Origin: Pedobacter cryoconitis
GTDB taxonomy: Bacteria; Bacteroidota; Bacteroidia; Sphingobacteriales; Sphingobacteriaceae
Direction: 5' to 3'
DNA: 64,000 bases
NCBI RefSeq assembly: GCF_003259615.1
Contig: NZ_QLLR01000002.1
Span: 124,001-188,000 of the forward strand
In this document: one piece after another, positions 26,164-34,548 of the stretch
Numbering within the stretch: position 1 is the first letter of the stretch
Layout: the number at the start of each line of letters is the position of its first letter
Notes under the pieces: model-generated
Databases searched by the model: none
Told to the model about the DNA's origin: nothing
The model's input: the letters and a program-made list of their open reading frames with translations, nothing else
Position numbers and translations under genes: made by a program

Positions 26164-27074
26164 AGTTTATGTTGTGTTTTAAGGAACTCCAGATATTTCT
26201 GCTCATCCTCAAAAAGCTCAGCACCTTCCATTTCATAAGCAGCCAGTAAATTTGCAGTTGCATTTTTATGATCTTCAAGCTCAAAATAAGTCTCTCCCAA
26301 TCTCAGCAATACAAACGGATTTACTTCTTCCTCACTGGTATAGATACTATGTGCAACCAGTAAATGTTCCAAAGCTTCCTTGTACTTACCTGCACTGAAA
26401 TAGGCATCACCGCATGAAGCTGAAACCCAGCCTGCAGCTTCCCAATCTTCTTTAGGCGCAGGTAATACATCCAGTGCTTTCTGGAACCATTCCGCAGCTT
26501 TATCGAAATGCTCTGCATCCATTTCCAGGTTTCCCTGATCACAGTATTCTTCCATCAGATCCTGCTGCTCATCAGTCAGTTCTTCCTGTTGTGAACTATC
26601 CACAGGAACGAAATTCTGTTTGAATTCTTCAAATTCCACATCAGATGTGACTGCCATATGCAGGAAATCTGCATTAAAATCGTGGAAAATACTGTTTTTC
26701 CCTAAACCATGGGCAATTTTAAAATATACTCTCGCTTTGTCAAGGTCACCAAGCGCATAATAAATGCTGCCAGTGGTAATAAAATGACCAGAACTTTTTA
26801 CAGTTTCCGACTTCATTTTTTCCTGCAGGTACTCAGTTTCTTTTAAAAAATAAGGCAATGCCTTTTCAACCTGACCGGTCTGCTCATAAAAAGAGAAAAT
26901 ACTGTCCAGCAATATGCCGCCAACACTGCAATTTTCTTTAGGATGAGGGATCGATTCATTAATCTCTAACAAAAGCTGTTCAGCTTCTTCTAAATTTTGT
27001 GACTCAGTCAGTGTATAAACCTGATCAATCTGATCAAAAAATACTTCTTCTTCTTCTGGACTATAAACTAACAT
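26160..27074 (-). CDS. Tetratricopeptide repeat protein
   Basis: The protein has 304 acidic residues with at least four TPR-like helical hairpins, for example SIYYALGDLDKARVYFKIAHGL and HFDKAAEWFQKALDVLP, and two further copies near 215-290 (KYKEALEHLLVAHSIY, DHKNATANLLAAYEM). There is no signal peptide or membrane segment, so it is probably a cytoplasmic scaffold for protein contacts. The partner is unknown. It precedes xseB-xseA only in position: those genes lie upstream on the same strand. Confidence 0.8.
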   Translation of the reverse strand: MLVYSPEEEEVFFDQIDQVYTLTESQNLEEAEQLLLEINESIPHPKENCSVGGILLDSIFSFYEQTGQVEKALPYFLKETEYLQEKMKSETVKSSGHFITTGSIYYALGDLDKARVYFKIAHGLGKNSIFHDFNADFLHMAVTSDVEFEEFKQNFVPVDSSQQEELTDEQQDLMEEYCDQGNLEMDAEHFDKAAEWFQKALDVLPAPKEDWEAAGWVSASCGDAYFSAGKYKEALEHLLVAHSIYTSEEEVNPFVLLRLGETYFELEDHKNATANLLAAYEMEGAELFEDEQKYLEFLKTQHKL

Positions 27075-27113
27075 GGCTGATTTTTTTTTAAATTAAACGG
27101 TGGACGAAGGTAA

Positions 27114-27320
27114 CTATAAGGGTTGGTTTTCCATCTGCTTTATAATTTTGTTGACTTCAGTCTCAGTAGACCTTAATTTTGTCTGACAAAAAGCAATCAG
27201 TTCGGAAGCCCGTTTTACTTTTTCGGCAAGTACATCTACGGAAACCGCTTCAGTTTCTATTTCCTGGGCAATTTGTGTCAATTCACTATAAGCCGCTTCA
27301 TAATTCAAATTCTTTTCCAT
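27114..27320 (-). CDS. xseB: Exodeoxyribonuclease VII small subunit
   Basis: The protein has 68 residues, the usual size. The core YEAAYSELTQIAQEIETEAVSVDVLAEKVKRASELIAFCQTKL-type pattern gives the two-helix XseB fold, with L-x-x-I ... L-x-x-x-V-K/R-A-x-x-L-I-x-x-C conserved. It partners the XseA catalytic subunit in degrading single-stranded DNA. Its start overlaps the end of xseA by 23 bp, indicating translational coupling. Confidence 0.93.
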   Translation of the reverse strand: MEKNLNYEAAYSELTQIAQEIETEAVSVDVLAEKVKRASELIAFCQTKLRSTETEVNKIIKQMENQPL

Positions 27321-28671
27321 TGCGGGATGTTTTAGATAAAACTTTTGTATTGATCTCTGCTGAACTCAAAGCTATGGTCAGCTCCGTTCCAGGTTCAATC
27401 GCATCGGCATTACTTACAATCTGACCATTTATTTTTACAATGGCAAATCCTTTGTTCAAAATATTCTCAGGGCTCATGATCCGCACCACAGCTTCGAAAT
27501 GACTGATATACCGCGCATGGTTCACAAAATACATCCGGTTAAAGGATTTAAAGTTTGCCAGCAGGTTTTTCAGGTCTTTGCGCTTATTGGAGATAATAAT
27601 TTTAGGATTGGTCAGCACCATGCCCGAAAGATTCAGGATGTCCCTGTGTTTTTCGTGCAGCAGATTTTTCGATGAATTGATAATAGTCTGGTTCAGCCTG
27701 GTCAGCAGTTCCTTATGCTGATTCATCATTTGAAAGGTCCTGATCACCAGATGCTGCTGAACCGATAATACAGCTTCTTCAAAATTCCTGTTGTGTGCAA
27801 TCAGCATTTCTGCCGCCTTTGTTGGCGTTTTTGTAGAAGTATGTGCCATTAAATCGGCAATCGTTTCATTCTTCTGGTGGCCGATTCCAGTGATGACAGG
27901 TATCGGGAACTTCGCAATCGCACGATTCAGTTCATAGTTATCAAAAATAAGAAAATCAGTTTGGGCACCTCCACCCCTGATTATCACTAACGCATCATAC
28001 GCTTTGCCTGAACCAAATACCTGGATAAGCTTGGTTAAAAACTGCCCCGCATTACCTTCCCCCTGAACCAGCGCAAAATAATCATCCACTTCAAAATGAT
28101 ACCCGAAAGTATTATTCTCCAGTGTATGCCTGAAATCATGATAACCAGCAGAAGTATCAGAGGAGATCACTGCGATATGCTGCAATACCCTGTTCAACGG
28201 CAACTCATTGTTCCTGGTGCGGTATTGCCCGTCTGTTAAACGAATAAATGAAGGATTATCGCGTACCAGTCTGTCCAGCGTTTCTTTGCGCTGCTGTTCA
28301 AAACGGCCTAAAGTAAACGTGGTATCAATATCCAGCAGATTCAGCTGTAACCCAAAAGAAGGATTATACTGCACTGCAACCTGGATCAGCACGTTAATAT
28401 CATTTTTAAACTGCTGCCCTGTGGCCTTTTCGAAATTAGCAATATTCACGGAAGCATTCCCCCACGCTCTCCCGCCAATTTTAGCCAGGATCTTTGCAGA
28501 GGACTTATCTTTTTCAACCAGTTCAAAATAATGGAAATTACTTTGAGGTTTATAAGTATAATTTGTGATGTCAGCAATTACCCAAAATGTTTTCGAGCCA
28601 AATACACCGTTGATCGTATCATGAATCTGACGGGTAAGTTCGGATAATTTTATAGCGGGTATTGCTGCCAA
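27298..28671 (-). CDS. xseA: Exodeoxyribonuclease VII large subunit
   Basis: The protein has about 457 residues from a TTG at 28671. An N-terminal OB-fold begins at AIKLSELTRQIHDTINGVFG and is followed by VIADITNYTY. The catalytic Exonuc_VII_L domain includes VIIRGGGAQTDFLIFDNYELNRAI and PVITGIGHQKNETIADLMAHTSTKTPTKAAE. A longer ATG frame opens at 28779, but those residues merely restate the end of the HAD gene in another frame. The TTG start lies 25 bp after the HAD stop and fits the family N-terminus. Start confidence is moderate; identity is high. Confidence 0.92.
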   Translation of the reverse strand: MAAIPAIKLSELTRQIHDTINGVFGSKTFWVIADITNYTYKPQSNFHYFELVEKDKSSAKILAKIGGRAWGNASVNIANFEKATGQQFKNDINVLIQVAVQYNPSFGLQLNLLDIDTTFTLGRFEQQRKETLDRLVRDNPSFIRLTDGQYRTRNNELPLNRVLQHIAVISSDTSAGYHDFRHTLENNTFGYHFEVDDYFALVQGEGNAGQFLTKLIQVFGSGKAYDALVIIRGGGAQTDFLIFDNYELNRAIAKFPIPVITGIGHQKNETIADLMAHTSTKTPTKAAEMLIAHNRNFEEAVLSVQQHLVIRTFQMMNQHKELLTRLNQTIINSSKNLLHEKHRDILNLSGMVLTNPKIIISNKRKDLKNLLANFKSFNRMYFVNHARYISHFEAVVRIMSPENILNKGFAIVKINGQIVSNADAIEPGTELTIALSSAEINTKVLSKTSRNGKEFEL

Positions 28672-28696
28672 TTTTTCTGGGGTGTTACAAATAAGA

Positions 28697-29416
28697 TCAG
28701 GAAGTAACCAGGTAATGGGTAAGCGCCGAAAAATCTTTAATTTCCTCATCAGCAACGACACCATTCGTATTAGACGCACTCAGGTGGTCATCATCTTCCC
28801 AGCCGATACCGTTAAGCCATACCGTGCGGCATCCAATTTCTTTAGCGGGAATAATATCTTTGCTGAAAGAATCTCCGATCACCAGGCATTCCTCCGGCTT
28901 AAAACCTAAAGCTTTTACACCCAGTCCATAAATTGCAGGATCAGGTTTCCTTACCCCTACCACAGCAGATTCCACAACCTGTGCGAAAAGATGTCTGATT
29001 CCAAAGTCTTCCAAAACTGCATTCAGATTTCCATAGAAATTGGAAACCATAACCAAAGGATAGATAGCAGCCAGTTCTTCCAGCACAACTTTGGCATTTT
29101 GAACAGTCTGTTTTGCAAATTCGTTACAATCAGTGGCAATCAGTTCAATGTATTTTTTGTCAATTTGAAAATCGTTCTCTGCTAAAAAAGCAAACTGCTG
29201 CTCAATTTTTGAACGTAATACCTGTAAAAAGGTAAAAGAAGGCTGTACAATCGGATGAATAGCCAGGCTTCTTTCACCATAAGAATAAGCCTTGAAGAAT
29301 AAATCCTTTGGTATTTGTATATCGAATTTTTGATAGCTATTTTTTAATACTACTGCCCAATGAAGGCCATTGGTATCAATCGTCCCGCCGTAATCAAATA
29401 AGAGTCCTTTTATCAT
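28697..29416 (-). CDS. HAD-superfamily hydrolase
   Basis: The protein has 239 residues from the ATG at 29416. Motif I is LLFDYGGTID, with the nucleophile Asp; the +2 acid of the usual DxD is Gly, as in several active HAD phosphatases. Motif II is MVSNFYGNL, motif III the Lys in VGVRKPDPAIYGLGV, and motif IV CLVIGDSFSKDI. This matches the HAD-IA subfamily with an alpha-helical cap. As last gene of the head-group operon it could dephosphorylate a lipid or sugar-phosphate intermediate; this is inferred from position only. Confidence 0.85.
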   Translation of the reverse strand: MIKGLLFDYGGTIDTNGLHWAVVLKNSYQKFDIQIPKDLFFKAYSYGERSLAIHPIVQPSFTFLQVLRSKIEQQFAFLAENDFQIDKKYIELIATDCNEFAKQTVQNAKVVLEELAAIYPLVMVSNFYGNLNAVLEDFGIRHLFAQVVESAVVGVRKPDPAIYGLGVKALGFKPEECLVIGDSFSKDIIPAKEIGCRTVWLNGIGWEDDDHLSASNTNGVVADEEIKDFSALTHYLVTS

Positions 29417-29462
29417 ATGATTGAATATTTTATTCCTGACAAAAGTACATGATATTTTCAAA

Positions 29463-30449
29463 TTATCTTTTTGAAACTCTCATTAAAATAAAGCCAAAGA
29501 TAATCCATACTATTTCTCTGATCCTCATGATGATCCCTATGAAAATACCCGCTTCTGCTGGTAAACCCACACTTCGAAGCGCTAAGGCCAGCCCGCCTTC
29601 TCTTACCCCAAGCTGCATCGGGAAGAAGAAAATGATATTTGCAAATAACGAAGAAGCCGAACTGATAATCAGCGCCTGCGAAACCGTCATATCCAGACCA
29701 ATCGCAACAGCTGTAAAATAAATCTCTGCGCAGGTGACTACCCTGGCCAGGATTTCATAAAGAAGCGCCATCAAAAAACGCGGCTTCCGCTGCTCATATA
29801 ACATTCTGATCTGATCATCCACCTCATGCAGCGATTCAGATTTTTCCTTTAAAAAGTTAGTCGCAAATTTCTTTACAAAAGGAAGCTTTTGCAAGAGCAG
29901 GAAAGTATTGACCGTGAACCCTTTTTTATAGATACTTAAAAACCATAAAATAATCAGGATACCTGCAATAAAGCCCACAATACATCCGATAACCATCGTT
30001 GATTCCAGCGGCAATACTGCAAGGATCAGCAAGATCGAAAGCACCCAGAAAACGATGTGTGAAAACACGTGCATCATCCCATATAACAAAACAGAAGAAG
30101 TTGCTTTATGGATGCCCATAAACTTTTTCAATTCCATGATCCGGTAAGGCTCACCACCCAAGGCCACAAAAGGCGTAACGTAATTGATGGCATACCCGGT
30201 AACCGTTAACCGCAATACCGTTGAAAAAGGCAAATTGCTCTCAGGTAATGCAGGCTCCTGGATAATCTGACGAAATGCAAGCGCATTCAGTCCGTAAATA
30301 ACCAGCCAGCTCCCTATAATAGGGATGAACCAGCCGCCTGTTTTCTCTATATTTCCAAGAATTTCCTGGAAACCCAGTTTGTAGATCATAAACCCGAGCG
30401 TAACAATGCCCAGTGCCATGAAAATCACTTTATAAGCCTTACTGTTCAT
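29463..30449 (-). CDS. LPG-synthase-type (UPF0104) integral membrane protein, possible flippase
   Basis: The protein has 328 residues with about eight membrane helices and belongs to the lysylphosphatidylglycerol_synthase_TM family. Conserved marks include ALAFRQII, YVTPFVALGGEPYRI and FPMQLGVREGGLALAL near the C-terminus. In MprF this domain flips amino-acylated lipids; stand-alone members are commonly suggested to translocate lipids or glycolipids. It lies 4 bp after the CDP-alcohol phosphotransferase gene, so flipping that enzyme's lipid product across the inner membrane is a reasonable inference. Confidence 0.8.
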   Translation of the reverse strand: MNSKAYKVIFMALGIVTLGFMIYKLGFQEILGNIEKTGGWFIPIIGSWLVIYGLNALAFRQIIQEPALPESNLPFSTVLRLTVTGYAINYVTPFVALGGEPYRIMELKKFMGIHKATSSVLLYGMMHVFSHIVFWVLSILLILAVLPLESTMVIGCIVGFIAGILIILWFLSIYKKGFTVNTFLLLQKLPFVKKFATNFLKEKSESLHEVDDQIRMLYEQRKPRFLMALLYEILARVVTCAEIYFTAVAIGLDMTVSQALIISSASSLFANIIFFFPMQLGVREGGLALALRSVGLPAEAGIFIGIIMRIREIVWIIFGFILMRVSKR

Positions 30450-30453
30450 TGAA

Positions 30454-31389
30454 TTATGCTTTAACTGAAAGACGTTCGAAAAACATGCGGCTTATTTTTT
30501 CCTGTCTGTTCACCATGTAAATTAAGATCGAGTTTAAAACAACCAGGTCAAATACGAAATAAACCCAGGTTTCATTCATAAACAACCACAGAAACAAAAA
30601 GATTACCCGGGTATTGAACTGGATAATATTTGTATACTTCATCAATGGCTTATTCAGCGTACGAAATTCACTGATTAAATCTGCAGGTAACTCAGCAGCA
30701 TATTTTTTCTTGACAAGCTTGAGAAATTTCTGCAGATAAGGAGAACACCTTTCCTGCAAATGCGTATAATTGATATATCCCTTACCGACGATCCGCAAAA
30801 ACAAACTGGTTTGTTTAGCATCCCTGTCGTACTCTCTTTGTAAATCGGTTGTATTATCCAGCTCACTGCCAGACACCCCTTTAATAAAGAACAAATGAAC
30901 ATTGCGGTAATAATCTGCCATAGCAGACTGGAACACATGAGAAACACCTGCACCAACCCCTAATACCCAGATCCATGCAGGCCAGCCTTCATTCTGCAAA
31001 CGAAGACAAATGGCAATATGAATGGATGCAAACCAAAAGTCTCCCGCGAAACCATCAAGGATCCTCCCCAAACGGCTTTTATTATTGGTAATCCTGGCCA
31101 GTTGTCCATCTGCACTATCCAGGGAATTAGCAAAAACTAACAGGCCCATTCCGATTACATTCAGCCATAAGCTTGGAAAATAGAACATGATCCCCGCCCC
31201 TACACCAAAAAAGATACTTACAATCGTAACAGTATTTGGGGTGATATTCAGCTTTGCACAAAAAAGTGCGATCTGATAACCAATAGGACGGTAAAAGTAT
31301 ATATCTATTTTTTCTTCTGTATCATTGGATTTCAGTGTATTCTCAAATGATACTTTTGACTGTTCTTCAGTCAGGTTAAATTCTTTCAT
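30454..31389 (-). CDS. CDP-alcohol phosphatidyltransferase family membrane enzyme
   Basis: The protein has 311 residues from the ATG at 31389. The family signature is nearly complete: DSADGQLAR, then SRLGRILDGFAGDFW. The standard pattern is D-x-x-D-G-x-x-A-R-x8-G-x3-D-x3-D; here the last Asp is one residue late, at +5, with Gly at +4. This Asp is usually the catalytic base. The protein is longer than typical members (about 200 aa), with extra segments after residue 160. It would join a CDP-activated group to an alcohol in the inner membrane. It overlaps the ATP-grasp gene by 14 bp, supporting joint function. Confidence 0.85.
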   Translation of the reverse strand: MKEFNLTEEQSKVSFENTLKSNDTEEKIDIYFYRPIGYQIALFCAKLNITPNTVTIVSIFFGVGAGIMFYFPSLWLNVIGMGLLVFANSLDSADGQLARITNNKSRLGRILDGFAGDFWFASIHIAICLRLQNEGWPAWIWVLGVGAGVSHVFQSAMADYYRNVHLFFIKGVSGSELDNTTDLQREYDRDAKQTSLFLRIVGKGYINYTHLQERCSPYLQKFLKLVKKKYAAELPADLISEFRTLNKPLMKYTNIIQFNTRVIFLFLWLFMNETWVYFVFDLVVLNSILIYMVNRQEKISRMFFERLSVKA

Positions 31390-32248
31390 CAACTTTTAAT
31401 GTAAAATTTTCTATCAAACAATTTGCGATAAAGGGCGCAGCTTGTTCTCTGCAGGGTGCAAAACTAGGCCAGTCATTAAAATCAATGATACGAAATGTTC
31501 CATCCTTGCTCACGATAGCATCACCACCGTAAACAAATATGTTTAAAGCTTCAGCAGCAGTATTGGCTACATTTTTCAACAGCTCCTGATCAAAAGGATA
31601 ATGGAAAGTTTTTCCATTGGTTTGTTCATATTCCGCATACTTATGGTGGTTATGGTCATAAGGATAAAACAAGTAGAAGAACTCACTTCCCCTGATTCCG
31701 TAAAACTTAACGAGATCACCCAGCAAATTCTGAGAAATCAGCGCATTAGGTATTCCACGCAAGCTGAATTCTTTTAAAATATATCTTCCCTGCTCTTCAG
31801 ATTCAACGTAAGTTACGTCTTCTTTATGAATGGCATGGAAATCACCTCTTTTGATCCAGAATCCGTCTCCGGGTAAATCCTGAAACAAATCTGCTGCAGG
31901 TGCATCAGTTGTGGTAATTTTACTTTTAGGATAAGGTACATTTGCCTTAATCAGGGCATTTGTCATATTATTCCTGAAACAATTCTCAATACCAAATCCA
32001 GAATTGATCACCGTTTTCCCGGAACGTTCCAGTACTTGCAGCTTTAAGATCACATCTTTTTCCCTGGCCATTGTAAAAATAAATTCTTCCTTCACCTCAG
32101 TCATGGTCAGAAATTCATTCTCAGTACAAACTGTAACCTGGTGACCCAGTTTTTGCAGTTCTAAAAGGGTAAGATTAAAGATTGCCTCATCATTACCAAT
32201 ATGGTTAGGAGAAAATATACTTCCTCTTTTAACCCCAAGAAGGGTCAT
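31376..32248 (-). CDS. ATP-grasp domain protein of unknown substrate
   Basis: The protein has 290 residues from an ATG at 32248; a GTG at 32269 is also possible. A pre-ATP-grasp domain (about 1-95) is followed by an ATP-grasp fold with WIKRGDFHAI (ATP-binding Lys), an IPNALISQ strand, and the Mg-binding segment FRIIDFNDWPSFAPC, where Asp and Asn match the D-x-N metal ligands. ATP-grasp enzymes either ligate carboxylates to amines or phosphorylate small molecules; the ITPK inositol-phosphate kinases share this fold. It lies between a nucleotidyltransferase and a CDP-alcohol transferase, so it probably modifies or phosphorylates the head group. The exact reaction is not known. Confidence 0.75.
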   Translation of the reverse strand: MTLLGVKRGSIFSPNHIGNDEAIFNLTLLELQKLGHQVTVCTENEFLTMTEVKEEFIFTMAREKDVILKLQVLERSGKTVINSGFGIENCFRNNMTNALIKANVPYPKSKITTTDAPAADLFQDLPGDGFWIKRGDFHAIHKEDVTYVESEEQGRYILKEFSLRGIPNALISQNLLGDLVKFYGIRGSEFFYLFYPYDHNHHKYAEYEQTNGKTFHYPFDQELLKNVANTAAEALNIFVYGGDAIVSKDGTFRIIDFNDWPSFAPCREQAAPFIANCLIENFTLKVDERI

Positions 32249-32269
32249 TTTATTTACGTTTTCGTCCAC

Positions 32270-32980
32270 TTATCTCTCTACCTCGCTTAAAAAGTGTTCA
32301 GCTTTCTCAATATCTGAAACATGATCAACATCCATAATTTTATTAAAACTATGCGCTCTTACCACCAGGTTATTTTGTATTAAAAGTCTTTGAAAATTTC
32401 TCATCCGGTGAAGTCCGCTATTAATTGCTACAGGAACCAGCTCAAGTGCTTTCTTACGCAGGCAATAGATCCCGCCAGAAACAAATGATTTTTCCTGAGT
32501 TGCCTGGTCAGTAATTTGTTTAATTACATTGTTATCATCAAAATTAATATACAATGGGGTCTCGTCATCAATGAATGACGTAACTGCTAACAGCCCATCG
32601 TCGTTTTTGTTTGCTTTAAAATCTTCGATGTAATGCTGAAACTCCTCTTTTTCAAAAACCGAATCCGTTGTGGTGAGGCATAATTCTTCTATATCCTTAA
32701 ATTCATCCAGCAATTCATGGAAACTGTGTAAAGAGCTTTCCGTGGTTTTGGTAACGATTTTAAGCGGTACTGCAGAGACATAATTTTTTAAATATTCAGC
32801 TAGTTCAGAAGAATTTTCATTAATTATAATATAGATTACCTCCGCGTCGTTATTAATAAAAATCCTTATCAACCGGTCAATCAGCATTTCTCCATTGATT
32901 CTAACCATAGGCTTTAAACCTATATAGCCTTCATTGGAAAGGCGGGAGCCTTCTCCTGCAGCGATTATTGCATATAACAT
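32270..32980 (-). CDS. NTP-transferase-domain nucleotidyltransferase (sugar- or polyol-phosphate activation)
   Basis: The protein has 236 residues. The N-terminal signature is AIIAAGEGSRLSNEGYIGLKPMVRINGEMLIDRL, the G-x-G-x-R...K-P nucleotide-binding pattern. The catalytic metal Asp is probably in CLTTTDSVFE, and the product-end Asp in IMDVDHVSDIEKAEHFL. This is the single-domain form seen in CDP-inositol- or CDP-glycerol-type cytidylyltransferases. It is first in an operon with an ATP-grasp enzyme and a CDP-alcohol phosphotransferase, so making a CDP-activated head group is the natural reading. The nucleotide and sugar are inferred, not read from sequence. Confidence 0.8.
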   Translation of the reverse strand: MLYAIIAAGEGSRLSNEGYIGLKPMVRINGEMLIDRLIRIFINNDAEVIYIIINENSSELAEYLKNYVSAVPLKIVTKTTESSLHSFHELLDEFKDIEELCLTTTDSVFEKEEFQHYIEDFKANKNDDGLLAVTSFIDDETPLYINFDDNNVIKQITDQATQEKSFVSGGIYCLRKKALELVPVAINSGLHRMRNFQRLLIQNNLVVRAHSFNKIMDVDHVSDIEKAEHFLSEVER

Positions 32981-33290
32981 AAAACTTATCGTATTTTTTA
33001 TTTTATCAAATTAAGAGGCACTAAGTAAATTTAACTGAAAAACTTCAAAAATTAAGAATTCCTTATTTACATTCTATACAATTCAAAAACAGTACTTTAA
33101 ATAAAAATTAAACCGCCAGAATTTAAATTAACAGACGAAATTAGTAAAATAGTCAGGATTATAGCGTGTTAAGAAAATATTATGGCAATAATAAGACAGA
33201 TTTTATTGAATTAATATTAATATAAAAAGGCATCCGGATAACCAATTATCACCGATGCCTTTTGAAAATCAGTATTTTAAAAACAGGCCG
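32981..33290. other. Intergenic gap between the two lipid operons
   Basis: This 310-bp AT-rich stretch holds the terminator of the upstream operon (33225-33263). It should also hold the promoter of the nucleotidyltransferase operon, but no full TAnnTTTG match was found on the minus strand. No ORF with coding character was seen. Confidence 0.6.
33225..33263 (-). terminator. Terminator after the fatty acid hydroxylase gene
   Basis: On the minus strand AAAAGGCATCGG pairs with CCGGATGCCTTTT (one bulged base) around a loop of about 14 nt and is followed by TTTTTATATT. It lies 28 bp after the hydroxylase stop and separates it from the head-group operon. Confidence 0.8.
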
Positions 33291-33920
33291 TTAAGTATTT
33301 ACTTTCTTGTCAAAATCCGAACCTAAAACCTTATCCCATAAGGCCGAGCTTACCCCGTAACCTTTAGTAGAATCAGAATAATGATGCAGCATATGATGTT
33401 GTTTCAGCTTCTTCCAGAAAGGGTTTTTAAAGTTAGCATGGTGTAAAGCATAATGCGCCATATCATAAACCAGGTATCCGATTAAGAACCCTGCAAAGAA
33501 GGCGTATATAGTGCCCTCAGGCAGCAGATATAAAAACAAGTAGTAAAGTGCCAGTGCCATAGGAATACTCGCTGAAGGAGGCATAACCAGGCGTTTGCTG
33601 TCATTTGGATAATCATGGTGAACACCATGGAAAATAAAATGTATTCTCTTCCCGATACTGGACTTCGGATAAAAATGGAAAATATAACGATGCAGAATAT
33701 ATTCAGCAATAGTCCATAGAAACAGCCCCAGGGCTACCCATCCGATGAAGCTGAAAAAATTCATATGCACTTCAGCAAAAGCAAACCAGCATAGATAGCC
33801 GATAACCGGGATATAAACAATCAGGGGCACGTAAAAATGAACTTTTGACAAGCTCTCTAAAAATCCGCTTTTGAACATTCTGATAGATTCAGAAGAGTTC
33901 GAAATAAAATTTTTCTTCAT
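33291..33920 (-). CDS. Fatty acid hydroxylase superfamily membrane enzyme (FA2H/Scs7-like)
   Basis: The protein has 209 residues with about four membrane helices. The di-iron histidine motifs are present in order: YILHRYIFH, FIFHGVHHDYPNDSKR, HYALHHANF and HHMLHHYSDSTKGYG. The HGVHHDYPND-x-x-R-L-V-M-P-P segment is typical of the fatty acid 2-hydroxylase (Scs7/FA2H) group, which hydroxylates the N-acyl chain of sphingolipids. Serine palmitoyltransferase is encoded 4.5 kb upstream on the same strand, so hydroxylation of ceramide-type lipids is likely. It is third in a unit with DUF5686 and DUF4833. Confidence 0.85.
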   Translation of the reverse strand: MKKNFISNSSESIRMFKSGFLESLSKVHFYVPLIVYIPVIGYLCWFAFAEVHMNFFSFIGWVALGLFLWTIAEYILHRYIFHFYPKSSIGKRIHFIFHGVHHDYPNDSKRLVMPPSASIPMALALYYLFLYLLPEGTIYAFFAGFLIGYLVYDMAHYALHHANFKNPFWKKLKQHHMLHHYSDSTKGYGVSSALWDKVLGSDFDKKVNT

Positions 33921-33945
33921 GGCAATATAATTAAGAGTATTATTT

Positions 33946-34518
33946 TTAAATTTTGATTCGTTCAGTAATAACCGTATTTGTTGAAGTATTGATCCCTTTG
34001 ATTTCGGCGTACTTCACATTAGGTAACCAGAACGATCCACCTTCTATCCGCAAAAATATGCGTTCTATTTGTATTTTCTTATTATTCACTGTCACATAAA
34101 CATGATATTTCTTATCTTCTTCAGATTTCACCAGGTACATCGGTAATTTCTTATGGGAAACAAAACGTAATTCATACTGATCTTTGCCGATTGCTTTACT
34201 GCCAATCCCATAGGCAAATTTGCGTTGTACATAACCCAATTCTTTTTTCCCGCCATCTTCATCATAACGAAGCCAGTATACCAGAATAGGCTCATCTTTA
34301 TTCACCTGTCCTTTAGCATCGACATTTAATTCACAGATAATGGTATTGGTATTCGGGTCCCGCTGTAAATAGAAAAGCTGGTTGCTGATTCCTTTAGGCA
34401 CCGGGAATTTCAGCGGCGAAGGGTTACTTTGATCCTGAGTTTGTGAAAAAGCAGTCGCAACGCTACTTAAAGCTATTGCTGCTGACAGAAAAAACAAACG
34501 AAACGATAATGCTTTCAT
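33946..34518 (-). CDS. DUF4833-like secreted protein
   Basis: The protein has 190 residues with a signal peptide (about 1-25, ending AFSQ). The mature part is beta-rich. Recognisable blocks include LFYLQRDPNTNTIICELNVD, ILVYWLRYDEDGGKKELGYVQRKFAYG and YVTVNNKKIQIERIFLRIEGG, which I associate with DUF4833. The function is unknown. It lies between a DUF5686 gene (30 bp) and the fatty acid hydroxylase gene (25 bp) and is probably co-transcribed, which suggests a role at the envelope with the same lipid. Confidence 0.65.
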   Translation of the reverse strand: MKALSFRLFFLSAAIALSSVATAFSQTQDQSNPSPLKFPVPKGISNQLFYLQRDPNTNTIICELNVDAKGQVNKDEPILVYWLRYDEDGGKKELGYVQRKFAYGIGSKAIGKDQYELRFVSHKKLPMYLVKSEEDKKYHVYVTVNNKKIQIERIFLRIEGGSFWLPNVKYAEIKGINTSTNTVITERIKI

Positions 34519-34548
34519 AATTAAAATATATACGCTATTTCTTTTTTT

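Noticed and set aside
28672..28779. Longer ATG start for xseA
   Set aside because: These 36 codons overlap the end of the HAD gene in another frame and do not resemble the XseA N-terminus.
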